64,000 nucleotides of DNA from Gammaproteobacteria bacterium (GCA_027077805.1 JALWTS010000031.1:62001-126000); one strand, 5' to 3'. Shown: positions 9,701 to 19,122, counted from the stretch's first letter. The notes: generated by a model not told the origin, from the letters alone. Made by a program: numbers and translations.

Positions 9701-10632
9701 TTGCCAGCATACGCAGCACCTGTATAATAAGTCACTAACTGATCCGTATCTTCTGGCGCTTGCGTTACTTTGGCGACATCACGAACATACACTAATTGCC
9801 CTTGATAAGAACCCAGAATCAAATTTTTAACATCATCGGCTGACCGCAAAAATTCTCCTGTTTCCACTTGAAAATGCGTCCCCCCTGCTTCAACATCCCC
9901 TACTGTTACCTGAGTATTAGCACTTTTAATGGTGTTGGCAACTTGATCTAAGGTCATACCATGACCGCTTAAACGATCTGGCATAATTTCAACTCGAACC
10001 TGCTCAGAACGTCCACCAACAATAAAACCTTTCCCCGTATTCGTAATTTCTTTCAGGCTTTGTAATACATCTAAAGACAACAAACGTAATTGCGCATCAT
10101 CCACATCGGGATCACCATCCTCATCTAAGTCCTTAGACCATAAAGTAATATTTACGACCGCCACATCATCAATACTTTTCGGTTTCACTAAAGGTTGCCT
10201 CACACCCGCAGGAATTTTATCCATATTCGACTGTAATTTATCATGCAACTTCACCAAAGAATCATTCATTTCCTCACCAACAAAGAATTGAACCGTTACA
10301 ATCCCTTGTCCTCGTTGTGCGGCTGAGTAAACATGTTCAACCCCAGTAATCTCACTCATCATCCGTTCTAAAGGATCAATGGCTTTACTCGCAACTTCTT
10401 CAGCAGAAGCCCCAGGATATTGAATAAAAATATCCACCATTGGTACGGAAATTTGTGGGTCTTCTTGACGGGGCGTGATGAGAACCCCTATCCCGCCCAT
10501 AAATAACATTGCAAAAAAGAATAAAGGTGATAATGGCGAGTGAATAAACGCTTTGGCCATACCCCCTGCTAAACCTAAGGCTTCTTCTTGCTGTGAATGT
10601 TTGTTATCATTTTGTTGTTCTTTGTCTGCCAT
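6775..10632 (-). CDS. RND efflux permease with extended charged C-terminal tail
   Basis: 1285 residues; the inner-membrane proton-driven pump of a tripartite RND system. The N-terminus has the TM1 and porter pattern of the family (PLSPLFFFAMLF, then PGASAEEVASKAIDPLE). TM4 carries the double aspartate in FAIGILVDDAIVVVENIY (about residue 445). TM10 carries VRNSILLVDF (about 1009), with Arg where AcrB has its proton-relay Lys. The transport core ends near 1088. Beyond it is a tail of about 197 residues with CxxC and HH near its start, a Glu/Lys/Ser-rich middle and a basic Thr/Lys/Arg-rich end. An acidic EF-hand-like loop, DLDEDGDPDVDD, sits in the periplasmic porter region near 170. The adaptor gene lies 37 bp upstream; no TolC-type gene is in the window. 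Substrate unknown. Confidence 0.92.
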   Translation of the reverse strand: MADKEQQNDNKHSQQEEALGLAGGMAKAFIHSPLSPLFFFAMLFMGGIGVLITPRQEDPQISVPMVDIFIQYPGASAEEVASKAIDPLERMMSEITGVEHVYSAAQRGQGIVTVQFFVGEEMNDSLVKLHDKLQSNMDKIPAGVRQPLVKPKSIDDVAVVNITLWSKDLDEDGDPDVDDAQLRLLSLDVLQSLKEITNTGKGFIVGGRSEQVRVEIMPDRLSGHGMTLDQVANTIKSANTQVTVGDVEAGGTHFQVETGEFLRSADDVKNLILGSYQGQLVYVRDVAKVTQAPEDTDQLVTYYTGAAYAGNQNSPDGMPAVTIAVAKKQGSNGVVVANDIISKVEQLQHPDVGDPLIPSNVEVAITRDYGKTAGDKVTELILKIFKATGAVIVLIIIAFRALKPAFVVFLVIPVVVLFTIFIAYLMGYTIDRVSLFALIFAIGILVDDAIVVVENIYRRWLEEGKMDAATAIDAVREVGNPTILATFTVIAALLPMGFVRGMMGPYMEPIPALGSVAMLVSLFAAFVFTPWLTVALKPSMSYLRNAEKREHEEAEKLEKIYRKILTPLISSPAKKRLFKLVLWGAFFAACSMFYFKLVTVKMLPLDNKPEFSVVIDMPEGTALPETANLTHHMASKLREIEEVTAIQTYVGTARPFDFNGMVRHYYLRNKPWHADIQIQLLDKTERKRSSHEIALQARELLTKSEVVQATGVKFSVVEMPPGPPVLQSVVAEIYGPDQETRIKFAQDVTEMFKKSTSITDVDNYLEEPYYYKRFVVDKEKASRLGISVQDINRNLSMAMGDFSLGTVKKENASILEPTKIIIQVPLGVRSDLAPLLNLPIRSQSGKMVSLAELGEFEEVLYDRTIYHKDLRSVEYVVGDVTGEYAAPVYGMLDVHDELANYTAPDGTTDVSATWLGPPENDAQAAFAWAGEWTVTYETFRDMGIAFCVALILIYVLVVWEFGNFKVPGVIMAPIPLTLLGIIPAHALMGAEFTATSMIGWIALAGIIVRNSILLVDFSLHEVQKGTPVEDAVILSCKTRTRPIVITAFALVAGSMFILSDPIFNGMAISLAAGVLVSTLLTLIVIPLGCMDAKKSICDICGVPVEHHGLGDNPKVQPAVSSSKETAYPHASSELKSELASSKSSTKSNEPTGVIRHLEKEVDAQNETANSKVDGKADDKSEESKVKVAVDKSDESKPKEAEVTANKPVEANSVETDGNSGEDDVQQQQPKPTAVDETKPATKTKRSTTKKRSSTRKKSTRRGIRLKQDGSRKDGTDSSDSSGDDS

Positions 10633-10669
10633 AATTTAAGCCTATCTCACTATTTATCAATCAATGAAA

Positions 10670-11800
10670 TTATTGCGAATGATTGCTGGGTAACACCCGC
10701 CCACTTGGATTTGCCATAATTCTTTCACCCGCTTTTAAACCAGATAATACGGTAATTTGATCACGACCATATTTTTCACCAACACGAATTAACCGTAATT
10801 CTGCTTTGTTTTCACTATTGATAACATACACACCTGGTAAACTCCCCCGCCATTTAATCGCAGAAACAGGAATCAATGGGACACTTTTAACCTCTGAATT
10901 GACATCAGGCACGCGTACTTCAACATACATTCCAGGTAATGCCCCTGTACTCGTTGAAATATTGAATTTCACAGCAACTGTATGGCTGTCACTTTGGGCA
11001 ATTGGAAAGATTTGATCCACTGAAATCATAATTTCATTTGGACTAATATCTAACTTAGCAGGGACGGTCATTCCCTGAGAAATCCCTGACATTAAACGAG
11101 CAGGGACATTGACTAATACTTGTAACTCTTGAGTATTCGCAAATTTTAGTAAAGGCTGTCCGGGTTGCACGGTATCCCCAACTTCGACAAATTTACTGGT
11201 AATCAAACCATTAAAAGGTGCCATACTTTTAGCATCACGCAATTTTGATTCAATCGCACGCACTTGAGCTTTTGCTTGCTCAATCGCACTTTTTGCTTGT
11301 TCAATTTGAGTGCCTTGCGCATATAACTGTGCCTGACGATCCAAACCAGGTTGGTTCGTTCCCATCATGGATGAGGCAGGCTTGCTAAACATATTGTCAA
11401 ACATTGAAGGTACGCCCATGCCTGTCATACCCGTATTTTGTTGAGGAGAATGCAACTCTCGGGTGTATTGCATACTCGCATTACGAAAGGCCGCGTCGGC
11501 TTTTGCCAAGTTTGCTCGTGCGGAATTATATTTTGCTAATAATTCCGTTTCATCAATCGCTACTAATAAAGTTTTTGCAGCAAAGGCATCCCCTTCCTTA
11601 CCTGCTAAATAACGCACTCGACCAGGCAGTTGAGCAGCTAATGTGACTTCTCGTTTCGGGATTACCGTGCCACTTAAAGACACGGAACTTCCCACTTGTT
11701 TTTCTATGACTTCCACAATACCACCACCAACCACAGAATCTGCGGTAGCAATTTGTACTGAAAATAGTAAAAAAAACAGCACCCAGCATTTCCTCATCAT
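10670..11800 (-). CDS. RND periplasmic adaptor (membrane fusion protein)
   Basis: 376 residues with a cleavable signal peptide (about 1-20, ending ATADS). The order of parts follows HlyD/AcrA adaptors: a first lipoyl half (RVRYLAGKEGDAFAAKTLLVAIDE), a helical hairpin (about 75-190), a second lipoyl half (GLITSKFVEVGDTVQPGQPLL) and a beta-barrel/membrane-proximal part. The hairpin contains a Met/Gly/Ser-rich insert (about 115-140) that is unusual for the coiled coil. It links the RND permease encoded 37 bp downstream to an outer-membrane channel. The start can be either of two consecutive ATG codons (11800 or 11797), behind GAAGGGG. Confidence 0.92.
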   Translation of the reverse strand: MMRKCWVLFFLLFSVQIATADSVVGGGIVEVIEKQVGSSVSLSGTVIPKREVTLAAQLPGRVRYLAGKEGDAFAAKTLLVAIDETELLAKYNSARANLAKADAAFRNASMQYTRELHSPQQNTGMTGMGVPSMFDNMFSKPASSMMGTNQPGLDRQAQLYAQGTQIEQAKSAIEQAKAQVRAIESKLRDAKSMAPFNGLITSKFVEVGDTVQPGQPLLKFANTQELQVLVNVPARLMSGISQGMTVPAKLDISPNEIMISVDQIFPIAQSDSHTVAVKFNISTSTGALPGMYVEVRVPDVNSEVKSVPLIPVSAIKWRGSLPGVYVINSENKAELRLIRVGEKYGRDQITVLSGLKAGERIMANPSGRVLPSNHSQ

Positions 11801-11819
11801 ATGTACCCCTTCTTTATTT

Positions 11820-11885
11820 AATAAACTAATAAACTCAATTAAAAAAAAATATATCCATAATATCTCTTACGCAAATATCTCTTAC
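11820..11885. repeat. Two short tandem duplications in the spacer before the adaptor gene
   Basis: AATAAACT is repeated head to tail at 11820-11835. AATATCTCTTAC occurs at 11859-11870 and again at 11874-11885 (15-nt period); the second copy contains the stop codon of the SCP2-like gene. Confidence 0.75.
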
Positions 11886-12319
11886 ATCGCTCGTTCTACT
11901 TGAGCCATGATAGCAAACATTCGCATAAATGCACCTGCCAATGTCGGATTTTTTAGCATTTGTTCATAATTTCCCAACACAAATCTAAGTTTACCTGTCG
12001 CAACGGCCATGCCTAAGGTCATCATACCAGGCGGATTAGCAAACCATTGTTGCCAATATTTTTCATCGGATCGAATATCCCATTGTAGTAAAATTTGTTG
12101 TTCAAATGGGGTAACCCTTATTATTTGCCCAGATTTGACTTCCATGATTGATCTAGGCTGTGCTTCTTTAAGCATGCCATAAGCAACAATCGTGCTAAAA
12201 TCAATTTTAGCCAAAGATTGCGATAATTCACTATTTTCATTCCATATGGCTTGATAAACCTTCATCCATGGCATAGAAAACAATTCACTCATGATCTCAT
12301 CCAAAAAATCGCTTGACAT
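11882..12319 (-). CDS. Small SCP2-like protein upstream of the RND genes
   Basis: 145-residue soluble protein with no signal peptide. The central part (about 60-130: KSGQIIRVTPFEQQILLQWDI, then GMMTLGMAVATGKLRFVLGNYEQML) resembles sterol-carrier-protein-2-like lipid-binding domains, which bind hydrophobic ligands in a groove. The match is by pattern only and could be wrong. It lies 81 bp upstream of the RND adaptor on the same strand, so it may be first gene of that operon, which would fit a hydrophobic substrate. The start is the ATG at 12319. Confidence 0.55.
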   Translation of the reverse strand: MSSDFLDEIMSELFSMPWMKVYQAIWNENSELSQSLAKIDFSTIVAYGMLKEAQPRSIMEVKSGQIIRVTPFEQQILLQWDIRSDEKYWQQWFANPPGMMTLGMAVATGKLRFVLGNYEQMLKNPTLAGAFMRMFAIMAQVERAM

Positions 12320-12485
12320 TATGTTAGCAAATCTTACGCGACAATTACATTATTAATGTTTTTAGAGTGTAGATGAATTTTTATCATGTTGCAAAAGAGT
12401 TATTTTTTTTTCAATCTTTTGCTAATAATGCTAGACTAAATCTTAAACGCTCATAATCTTTAATTTTGAATCTTAGGAACTGCAG

Positions 12486-13979
12486 ATGGCGGCTGAAAAA
12501 TCAATTCAAGAACAACTCAACAATTTAGAAACACATCTTAAAAAAGAAAACCCTGTATTACTGGATGCGGTCAAAAATTTTAAGGCCTTGGATCAAGTCG
12601 CCTATAAAATGGGATTGCTAAGTAGAGAAGAATCCTATGCGACTCAGATTCCTTGGTGGCCGCTTATTTCGATTTTAGGCACATTTTCTGCTGGAAAATC
12701 CAGCTTTATCAATACCTACCTCGGTCATAAACTACAACGCTCTGGCAATCAAGCCGTGGATGACAAATTTACGGTGATTACTTATGGCAATGATATTCAT
12801 ACCCTGCCCGGTGTTGCCTTGGATGCCGATCCTCGTTTTCCGTTTTATCAAATGAGTAAAGACATTGAAACGGTTGCGAAAGGGGAAGGGGAATTAATTA
12901 ATCGTTATCTTCAACTCAAAACCTGTCCTAGCGATGTTTTAGAAAATAAAATTATCATTGATTCCCCTGGGTTTGATGCTGATGCTCAACGTACCGCAAC
13001 TTTAAGATTAGCCGAACATATTATTGACCTTTCAGATATGGTATTAGTGTTTTTTGATGCTCGCCATCCTGAACCAGGTGCCATGCAAGATACTTTGAAA
13101 CATCTAGTCTCTTGTAGCATTGAACGTGCTGACGCAGGTAAATTTTTATACATTCTCAACCAAATGGATACAACGGTTAGAGAGGATAATTCTGATGAAG
13201 TAGTAGCAGCATGGCAACGCTCGTTAGCAGAAACAGGTTTAACAGCAGGAAGATTTTACACAATTTATAATAAAGATTTATCCCTACCTGTTGAAGATTC
13301 GCAACAACAACAGCGTATGGATACTAAGTGGAATGAAGATATGTTAGAAATTACTGATCGTATGGCAAAAGTTGAAGTTGAACGTGCGTATCGTATTGTC
13401 GCTGCGTTGGAAAAAACCGCCACTCATATTGAAGATAAGGTCGTCCCTGAACTCACCCAACAACTACAACGCTGGAAGAAAGCAGTATTATGGGGTGATG
13501 GCATTGCCTTTGGCATATTTTTTGGTTTATTGTTCTCTATTAATAGCAAATTTGCCATTACTGAATCCGACTGGTGGCAAAATCTCCCCCAACAATCGAC
13601 TCAACTTGCCATTGCCGTTGGTGGGTTAGTCGTCCTATTACTTGGCATTCATTTTGGGATTCGTCAATTAACCGCACAACATATTGCTCAGGGTTTAAGC
13701 AAAAATCAACAGTTAAAAGGCAATATAATGCGGGCTTTCTTAAAAAATACGGTATTTTGGCGTAGTGTATTTAATACCAAACCAGCGGGCTGGGGGAATC
13801 GTACCCATAAACAAATTCGCCAAATTTTAGATAATGTGAATCGGTTTGTACAAGTACTGAATGATCATTTTACGAATCCATCCGGTCATAAAAATGCCAG
13901 CCAAACAAAATCAACTGAACACAATTCAATCAATACTAAAACAACGCCCTCTTTAGAAGCAATTTCAGATAGTCAATAA
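12486..13979 (+). CDS. Dynamin-like GTPase with two membrane segments
   Basis: 497 residues. The G domain shows G1 GTFSAGKSSF (about 64-73), G3 DSPGFD (about 158-163) and G4 NQMD (about 224-227), as in bacterial dynamin-family proteins. A helical stalk follows. Two hydrophobic segments at about 335-352 and 371-392 form a hairpin that should anchor or tubulate the inner membrane; the C-terminus is polar and Ser/Thr/Asn-rich. Bacterial dynamins act in membrane fusion, repair or stress. It is followed after 17 bp by the ACT-domain gene, so it heads a four-gene rightward group. The specific role is unknown. Confidence 0.85.
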   Translation: MAAEKSIQEQLNNLETHLKKENPVLLDAVKNFKALDQVAYKMGLLSREESYATQIPWWPLISILGTFSAGKSSFINTYLGHKLQRSGNQAVDDKFTVITYGNDIHTLPGVALDADPRFPFYQMSKDIETVAKGEGELINRYLQLKTCPSDVLENKIIIDSPGFDADAQRTATLRLAEHIIDLSDMVLVFFDARHPEPGAMQDTLKHLVSCSIERADAGKFLYILNQMDTTVREDNSDEVVAAWQRSLAETGLTAGRFYTIYNKDLSLPVEDSQQQQRMDTKWNEDMLEITDRMAKVEVERAYRIVAALEKTATHIEDKVVPELTQQLQRWKKAVLWGDGIAFGIFFGLLFSINSKFAITESDWWQNLPQQSTQLAIAVGGLVVLLLGIHFGIRQLTAQHIAQGLSKNQQLKGNIMRAFLKNTVFWRSVFNTKPAGWGNRTHKQIRQILDNVNRFVQVLNDHFTNPSGHKNASQTKSTEHNSINTKTTPSLEAISDSQ

Positions 13980-13996
13980 TTAGAAGGAATAATGTT

Positions 13997-14518
13997 ATGG
14001 CAACTTGGTATATGCTCACGGTGATTGGACAAGATCGCATTGGAATTGTCGCTAAAATTACAACCACACTTTATCAACAAGGCTGTAACTTAGGTGAAGC
14101 ATCCATGCTTCGTCTTGGGGGAAATTTTACCATTATGTTAATGGTAAAATCGGAACAAAGCATGAGCCAAATTGAACAAGGCTTACAAACGATTATCAAT
14201 GAATTAGAATTAAATCTGCATCTCACTCAAATTGATGCCAATCTGCACCAACATCACCTACCCAACATTAAAATCACCGTTTCAGGTGAAGACCATTTAG
14301 GCATTGTCGCCCAAGTAACGAGTTTATTAGCAGATCACCAAGTGAATATTGTTGATTTAGAATCGGATGTGGCAGGTACGGAAAACTCACCGATTTACAT
14401 TATGCGTATTGATGGCATTGCCAAGGGTGATTATGCCAAATTACAACAAGCATTAAACAAATTACAATCACAAGGAATTATCGCCAAAGTTCAAGCAATT
14501 GATACCTTAATTGGATAA
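13997..14518 (+). CDS. GcvR-like protein with two ACT domains
   Basis: 173 residues made of two ACT modules: MLTVIGQDRIGIVAKITTTL at about 6-25 and ITVSGEDHLGIVAQVTSLLA at about 92-111, each with the G-x-I-V glycine that marks ligand-binding ACT loops. This matches the glycine cleavage system repressor GcvR family, which in E. coli senses glycine and restrains GcvA. No gcv gene is near; the neighbours are def and glutamate dehydrogenase, so it may regulate amino-acid metabolism in another way. The start is the ATG at 13997 after AGAAGGA. Confidence 0.8.
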   Translation: MATWYMLTVIGQDRIGIVAKITTTLYQQGCNLGEASMLRLGGNFTIMLMVKSEQSMSQIEQGLQTIINELELNLHLTQIDANLHQHHLPNIKITVSGEDHLGIVAQVTSLLADHQVNIVDLESDVAGTENSPIYIMRIDGIAKGDYAKLQQALNKLQSQGIIAKVQAIDTLIG

Positions 14519-14522
14519 TCCT

Positions 14523-15047
14523 ATGACAATTCTCAATATTTTAAAATACCCCAACCCTGAGCTAAAACAAATCTCTACCCCCGTCACTGACTTTGATTCA
14601 CAACTGGATCATTTTATTCAAGACTTAGAACAAACAAGACAACACGGTCCTGCTGCCGTTGGAATTGCGGCACCTCAAGTTGGCTGTTTTCAACGAATTA
14701 TTATTATTGATGTTTCTAGTCGCAAAAATACTCACAATCATGGTCATTTGATATTGATTAATCCTGAAATTACCGAATGGGATGGTTATGTCATTGGACG
14801 TGAAGGTTGTTTATCCGTGCCGGATTATACGGGTAATGTGATTCGAGCAGAAACCATTAAACTCCAAGCTTTAGACCCCAACGGTCAAACTTTAGAATTT
14901 ACTATGCAAGGTTTTGAAGCCAGAGCATTACAACATGAACTAGACCATTTAGATGGTCTATTATTTATAGATAGATTAGTGAGTCGCCGTACGGATTTAT
15001 TTCAACGACAGCCAAAAAAATCCAAAAAATCCAAAACATCTAAATAA
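14523..15047 (+). CDS. def: Peptide deformylase
   Basis: Removes the N-formyl group from new polypeptides; Fe2+ enzyme in the cytoplasm. All three motifs are present: GIAAPQ (motif 1, usually GxGLAAPQ; the first Gly of the motif is AV here), EGCLS (motif 2, metal Cys), HELDH (motif 3, two metal His and catalytic Glu). The protein is 174 residues from the ATG at 14523; a TTG at 14511 would overlap the preceding gene and adds only four residues. A Lys/Ser-rich tail ends the protein. It lies between the ACT-domain gene and glutamate dehydrogenase rather than beside fmt, its usual neighbour. Confidence 0.93.
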   Translation: MTILNILKYPNPELKQISTPVTDFDSQLDHFIQDLEQTRQHGPAAVGIAAPQVGCFQRIIIIDVSSRKNTHNHGHLILINPEITEWDGYVIGREGCLSVPDYTGNVIRAETIKLQALDPNGQTLEFTMQGFEARALQHELDHLDGLLFIDRLVSRRTDLFQRQPKKSKKSKTSK

Positions 15048-15067
15048 AATTGAAATAGTGAAATAAT

Positions 15068-16483
15068 ATGGCAAAAAATGGTTTAGAATTTCGACAAAGT
15101 GTCGAAAAAATGGTAGATGTTGCTGTGAATACCATTGATCTTGATCCGAATGTGGTTACGGCAATTAAGGTATGCAATTCAGTATTACAAGTTCGCTTTC
15201 CCGTTAAAATTCAAGACAAAATTCAGATTTTTAGTGGTTGGCGTGCCGTACATAGCATGCACCGCCTACCGTCTAAAGGTGGAATCCGTTATTCTTTAAG
15301 CGTAGATCAAGATGAAATCGAAGCATTAGCGGCATTAATGACCTATAAATGTGCTATTGTCGATGTCCCCTTTGGTGGCTCCAAAGGGGGGGTTTTAATC
15401 AATCCTAAAGACTATACTCGTGATGAACTGCAAGCCATTACTAGACGTTTTGCCAGAGAATTAGCCAGAAAAGGCTTTTTAAGTCCTGCCACCAATGTTC
15501 CTGCCCCAGATATGGGGACAGGGCAACGAGAAATGGCATGGCTATTAGATACTTACAAACATTTATATCCTGAAGATATTAATTATATTGCTTGTGTGAC
15601 GGGTAAGCCTGTCGAACATGGTGGCATTCGTGGTCGAACCGAAGCAACTGGACGTGGAGTACAATATGCTTTACAAGAATTTTTTCGCCACCCTGACGCA
15701 ATCAAACAAGCGAATTTAACCGCAGGATTAGCAGGCAAAAAAATTATGGTACAAGGTTTAGGCAACGTGGGCTATCATGCGGCAAAATTTTTATCCGAAG
15801 AAAATGATGCGAAAATCATTGCAGTTATCGAACGTGATGGTGTCATCCGCAATGATCAGGGTTTAGCCATTGAAGAATTACACCAACATTTATGCCAATA
15901 TCATAGCGTACAACATTTTCCCAAAGGCAAATTTCATCCTAATGGGATGGAAGCCTTAACCTTACCCTGTGATATTTTAATTCCTGCCGCGATTGAAAGT
16001 GTGATTCATAAAGACAATGCCCCTTATATTCAAGCGAAATTAATTGCTGAAGCGGCGAATGGTCCCATTACTTATGAAGCGGATGAAATTCTAAACCAAC
16101 GTGGTATTACCATTTTACCCGATGCTTATATGAATGCGGGTGGTGTCATTGTTTCCTATTTTGAATGGATTCGTAACTTATCTCATATTCGTTTTGGTCG
16201 CATGCAGCGCCGATTTGAAGAAAAACAAGGCCAACACATTATTAGTGCCATTGAACACTTAACCAATCAAACCGTCCCTGAATGGATGCATAATGAAATT
16301 GTTAAAGGAGCAGATGAACTTGATTTAGTGCGTTCAGGATTAGATGACACCATGCGTAATGCCTATCAAGAAATCCAAGAAACCCTACGCACCAATCCTA
16401 AAATTACGAATTACCGCACGGCAGCTTATGTGATTGCCATTAGAAAAATTGCCCGTTCTTATTTAGACTTAGGCGTTTACTAA
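15068..16483 (+). CDS. gdhA: Glutamate dehydrogenase (Glu/Leu/Phe/Val dehydrogenase family)
   Basis: 471 residues; interconverts glutamate and 2-oxoglutarate plus ammonia. The substrate domain has KGGIRYS (about 76-82), the catalytic-lysine block MTYKCAIVDVPFGGSKGGV (about 95-113) and PAPDMGTG (about 143-150). The Rossmann fold begins at VQGLGNVG (about 231-238). AAIES and EAANGP blocks complete the signature. The length exceeds the compact 420-450-residue forms mainly through a longer C-terminus. Coenzyme preference cannot be read safely. Its last 15 bp overlap the 3' end of rsfS on the opposite strand. Confidence 0.9.
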   Translation: MAKNGLEFRQSVEKMVDVAVNTIDLDPNVVTAIKVCNSVLQVRFPVKIQDKIQIFSGWRAVHSMHRLPSKGGIRYSLSVDQDEIEALAALMTYKCAIVDVPFGGSKGGVLINPKDYTRDELQAITRRFARELARKGFLSPATNVPAPDMGTGQREMAWLLDTYKHLYPEDINYIACVTGKPVEHGGIRGRTEATGRGVQYALQEFFRHPDAIKQANLTAGLAGKKIMVQGLGNVGYHAAKFLSEENDAKIIAVIERDGVIRNDQGLAIEELHQHLCQYHSVQHFPKGKFHPNGMEALTLPCDILIPAAIESVIHKDNAPYIQAKLIAEAANGPITYEADEILNQRGITILPDAYMNAGGVIVSYFEWIRNLSHIRFGRMQRRFEEKQGQHIISAIEHLTNQTVPEWMHNEIVKGADELDLVRSGLDDTMRNAYQEIQETLRTNPKITNYRTAAYVIAIRKIARSYLDLGVY

Positions 16484-16804
16484 ACTTGCTACTTGTTGAT
16501 GACACCACAATGCTTCTAAGTCATAAAAATCCCTAACCTTGGGTAACATAATATGAACCACGATATCACCATAATCTAATAACACCCATTCCGCTACCTC
16601 TTCGCCTTCCATACCCATAATAGGATAACCCTGTTGCTTGCTTTCAAAGGCAACATGCTCGGCAATCGATTTCACATGACGATGAGACGTAGCACTGACA
16701 ATAATCATGGTATCCATCACATCTGTTAATGCGCTGACATCTAAAACTACCATATCAATGGCTTTTAAGTCACACAATGCGTTTTCAATAATTGATAATA
16801 ACAT
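16469..16804 (-). CDS. rsfS: Ribosomal silencing factor RsfS
   Basis: 111 residues from the ATG at 16804 (a longer in-frame start at 16834 would run into the hairpin upstream). Binds ribosomal protein uL14 and blocks subunit joining in starvation. The family pattern is clear: KAIDMVVLDVSALTDVMDTMIIVSATS at the N-terminus in segments, then GMEGEEVAEWVLLDYGDIVV and HIMLPKVRDFYDLEALW. It usually sits between nadD and rlmH; here it follows adk and the thioredoxin-like gene, and no nadD is in the window. Its end overlaps gdhA tail to tail. Confidence 0.92.
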   Translation of the reverse strand: MLLSIIENALCDLKAIDMVVLDVSALTDVMDTMIIVSATSHRHVKSIAEHVAFESKQQGYPIMGMEGEEVAEWVLLDYGDIVVHIMLPKVRDFYDLEALWCHQQVASLVNA

Positions 16805-16828
16805 TTTTACACTAACCTTAAACCTCAA

Positions 16829-16849
16829 TCCCACGCAGTTTGCGTGGGA
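16829..16849. terminator. 9-bp hairpin between the thioredoxin-like gene and rsfS
   Basis: TCCCACGCA and TGCGTGGGA form a perfect stem with a 3-nt loop. There is no U run on either side, so it may be a weak terminator or an mRNA-processing element rather than a full stop signal. Confidence 0.5.
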
Positions 16850-16870
16850 AACTTAACTTAATTCAACTGT

Positions 16871-17239
16871 TTATTGTTCATTCGCACCAGATTCAATTTC
16901 TTTACGCACATCATCCATATTTAAATCAGAGGCTTTATCAATAAGCGCAATAAAATTAGATTCGGCTAACATACCTGGTTGAGCAAAGATAATAATCTGC
17001 TCTCTAAATATCATTAACATTGGAATCGAACGCACTTGAAACTTTACGGCTAAACTTTGTTCTTCCTCAGTATTAACTTTGGCAAACACAATATCAGGAT
17101 GTTTTTCTGATACTTTTTCATAAATAGGTGAAAAAGTCCGACATGGCGCACACCAAGGTGCCCAAAAATCAATAATAACAAAATCATTATCCTGAATGGT
17201 TTGATCAAAATTTTCACTGTTTAATTCCATGACTGCCAT
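16871..17239 (-). CDS. Thioredoxin-like protein
   Basis: 122 residues with the thioredoxin fold pattern: FWAPWCAPCR (active site WCAPC, about 26-35) and the cis-proline in RSIPMLMIF (about 72-80). WCAPC, not WCGPC, marks it as a variant thioredoxin; the acidic C-terminal extension (about 105-122) is extra. It should reduce protein disulfides in the cytoplasm using TrxB, which is encoded at 45388. It lies 14 bp after adk on the same strand. Start ATG at 17239 behind GGAG; ATG at 17230 is possible. Confidence 0.85.
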   Translation of the reverse strand: MAVMELNSENFDQTIQDNDFVIIDFWAPWCAPCRTFSPIYEKVSEKHPDIVFAKVNTEEEQSLAVKFQVRSIPMLMIFREQIIIFAQPGMLAESNFIALIDKASDLNMDDVRKEIESGANEQ

Positions 17240-17253
17240 CAGAGGCTCCTTAA

Positions 17254-17919
<666 letters not shown>

Positions 17920-18057
17920 TCACTCCATAAAACAAAAACGGTTATTTTGCCTGATTTAGTCATAAATAGCTAGTAGCTGAGATCGATTTGTGGAAACCTG
18001 AGGAAAAATTCGCTAAAATAATAGTCTTCCATACTTAACCTCTGAAAGGAGTTACCC

Positions 18058-19110
18058 TTGCCTAATCTACTGTCAACACTTGGTCAATCAAGCAAAAAAG
18101 CAGTGATGCGTTATCACCCAAGCAATCTAAAAGCACAAGGCATTGTTGGTGCGAGCGTTTCACTCTTGATTTTATTCATTATCATTCTAGTCATATTAGC
18201 ATTTCTTTGGGGACAGGAACCGAATCGTTTTGATGTTTTAGAAATCGCTAAAGAGAAAAATCCAGGCGAATTGGTCACGGGTGATATAACGACGGCAACC
18301 CTAATTCATGTCGCAGAAGTCATGTTAGATAAACCTGGTGGCTACCAATTTAATGATATTACCCCCCCAACCGTTTTTATGGATAACATTCCTAATTGGG
18401 AATTTGGGGTTTTAGTACAAATTCGAGACTTAGCCAGAGCATTGCGTAATGATATGAGTCGTTCCCAATCGCAATCCATAGAAAACAAAGATTTAGCCAT
18501 AGCAGAACCGCAATTTAGCTTTAATAATAATTCATGGTTATTTCCTCCCACTGAAAGTGAGTATGGCAAAGGTATTAAAGCCCTTACCCGCTATTTAGAA
18601 AAATTAGGTGATCCCAAGGAACATAATTACCAATTTTATGCCAGAGCTGATAACTTAGTGAATTGGCTACAACTTGTCTCACAGCGCTTGGGAAGTTTAT
18701 CACAGCGTCTCAGTGCCAGTGTGGGTGAAACGCGTAAAAATATTGATTTAGCAGGCGATGCCGAAGCAAAACAATCAACACCAACGAGTCCAGAAGTCAA
18801 AGTTAAAACCCCTTGGTTAGAAATTGATGACATATTTTACGAAGCCAGAGGCACAACTTGGGCATTAATCCACTTTTTAGAAGCCATAGAAATAGATTTT
18901 AAAGCAGTATTGAAAAAGAAAAATGCCTTAGTCAGCTTACAACAAATTATTCGTGAACTAGAAGCAACCCAAGCAACCGTATGGAGTCCAATGATTGTCA
19001 ACGGTGGTGGCTTTGGTTTATTTGCCAACCATTCATTAGTCATGTCCTCTTATATTGCAAGAGCCAATGCGGCTATTATTGATTTGCGTAATTTATTAAC
19101 ACAAGGTTAA
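18058..19110 (+). CDS. DUF2333 family membrane protein
   Basis: 350 residues: short cytoplasmic N-terminus, one membrane segment (about 31-52), then a large extracytoplasmic domain. The blocks PGGYQFNDITPPTVFMDNIP and NWEFGVLVQIRDLARALRND are the DUF2333 hallmark, a gammaproteobacterial family of unknown role. It has a TTG start at 18058 behind a strong AAAGGAG. It diverges from adk across 141 bp and is closed by the hairpin at 19123. Confidence 0.82.
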   Translation: MPNLLSTLGQSSKKAVMRYHPSNLKAQGIVGASVSLLILFIIILVILAFLWGQEPNRFDVLEIAKEKNPGELVTGDITTATLIHVAEVMLDKPGGYQFNDITPPTVFMDNIPNWEFGVLVQIRDLARALRNDMSRSQSQSIENKDLAIAEPQFSFNNNSWLFPPTESEYGKGIKALTRYLEKLGDPKEHNYQFYARADNLVNWLQLVSQRLGSLSQRLSASVGETRKNIDLAGDAEAKQSTPTSPEVKVKTPWLEIDDIFYEARGTTWALIHFLEAIEIDFKAVLKKKNALVSLQQIIRELEATQATVWSPMIVNGGGFGLFANHSLVMSSYIARANAAIIDLRNLLTQG

Positions 19111-19122
19111 ATTCCCTACAAC

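Noticed and set aside
16829-16849. Possible CRISPR-type palindromic repeat
   Set aside because: Single copy, no spacer array and no cas genes.
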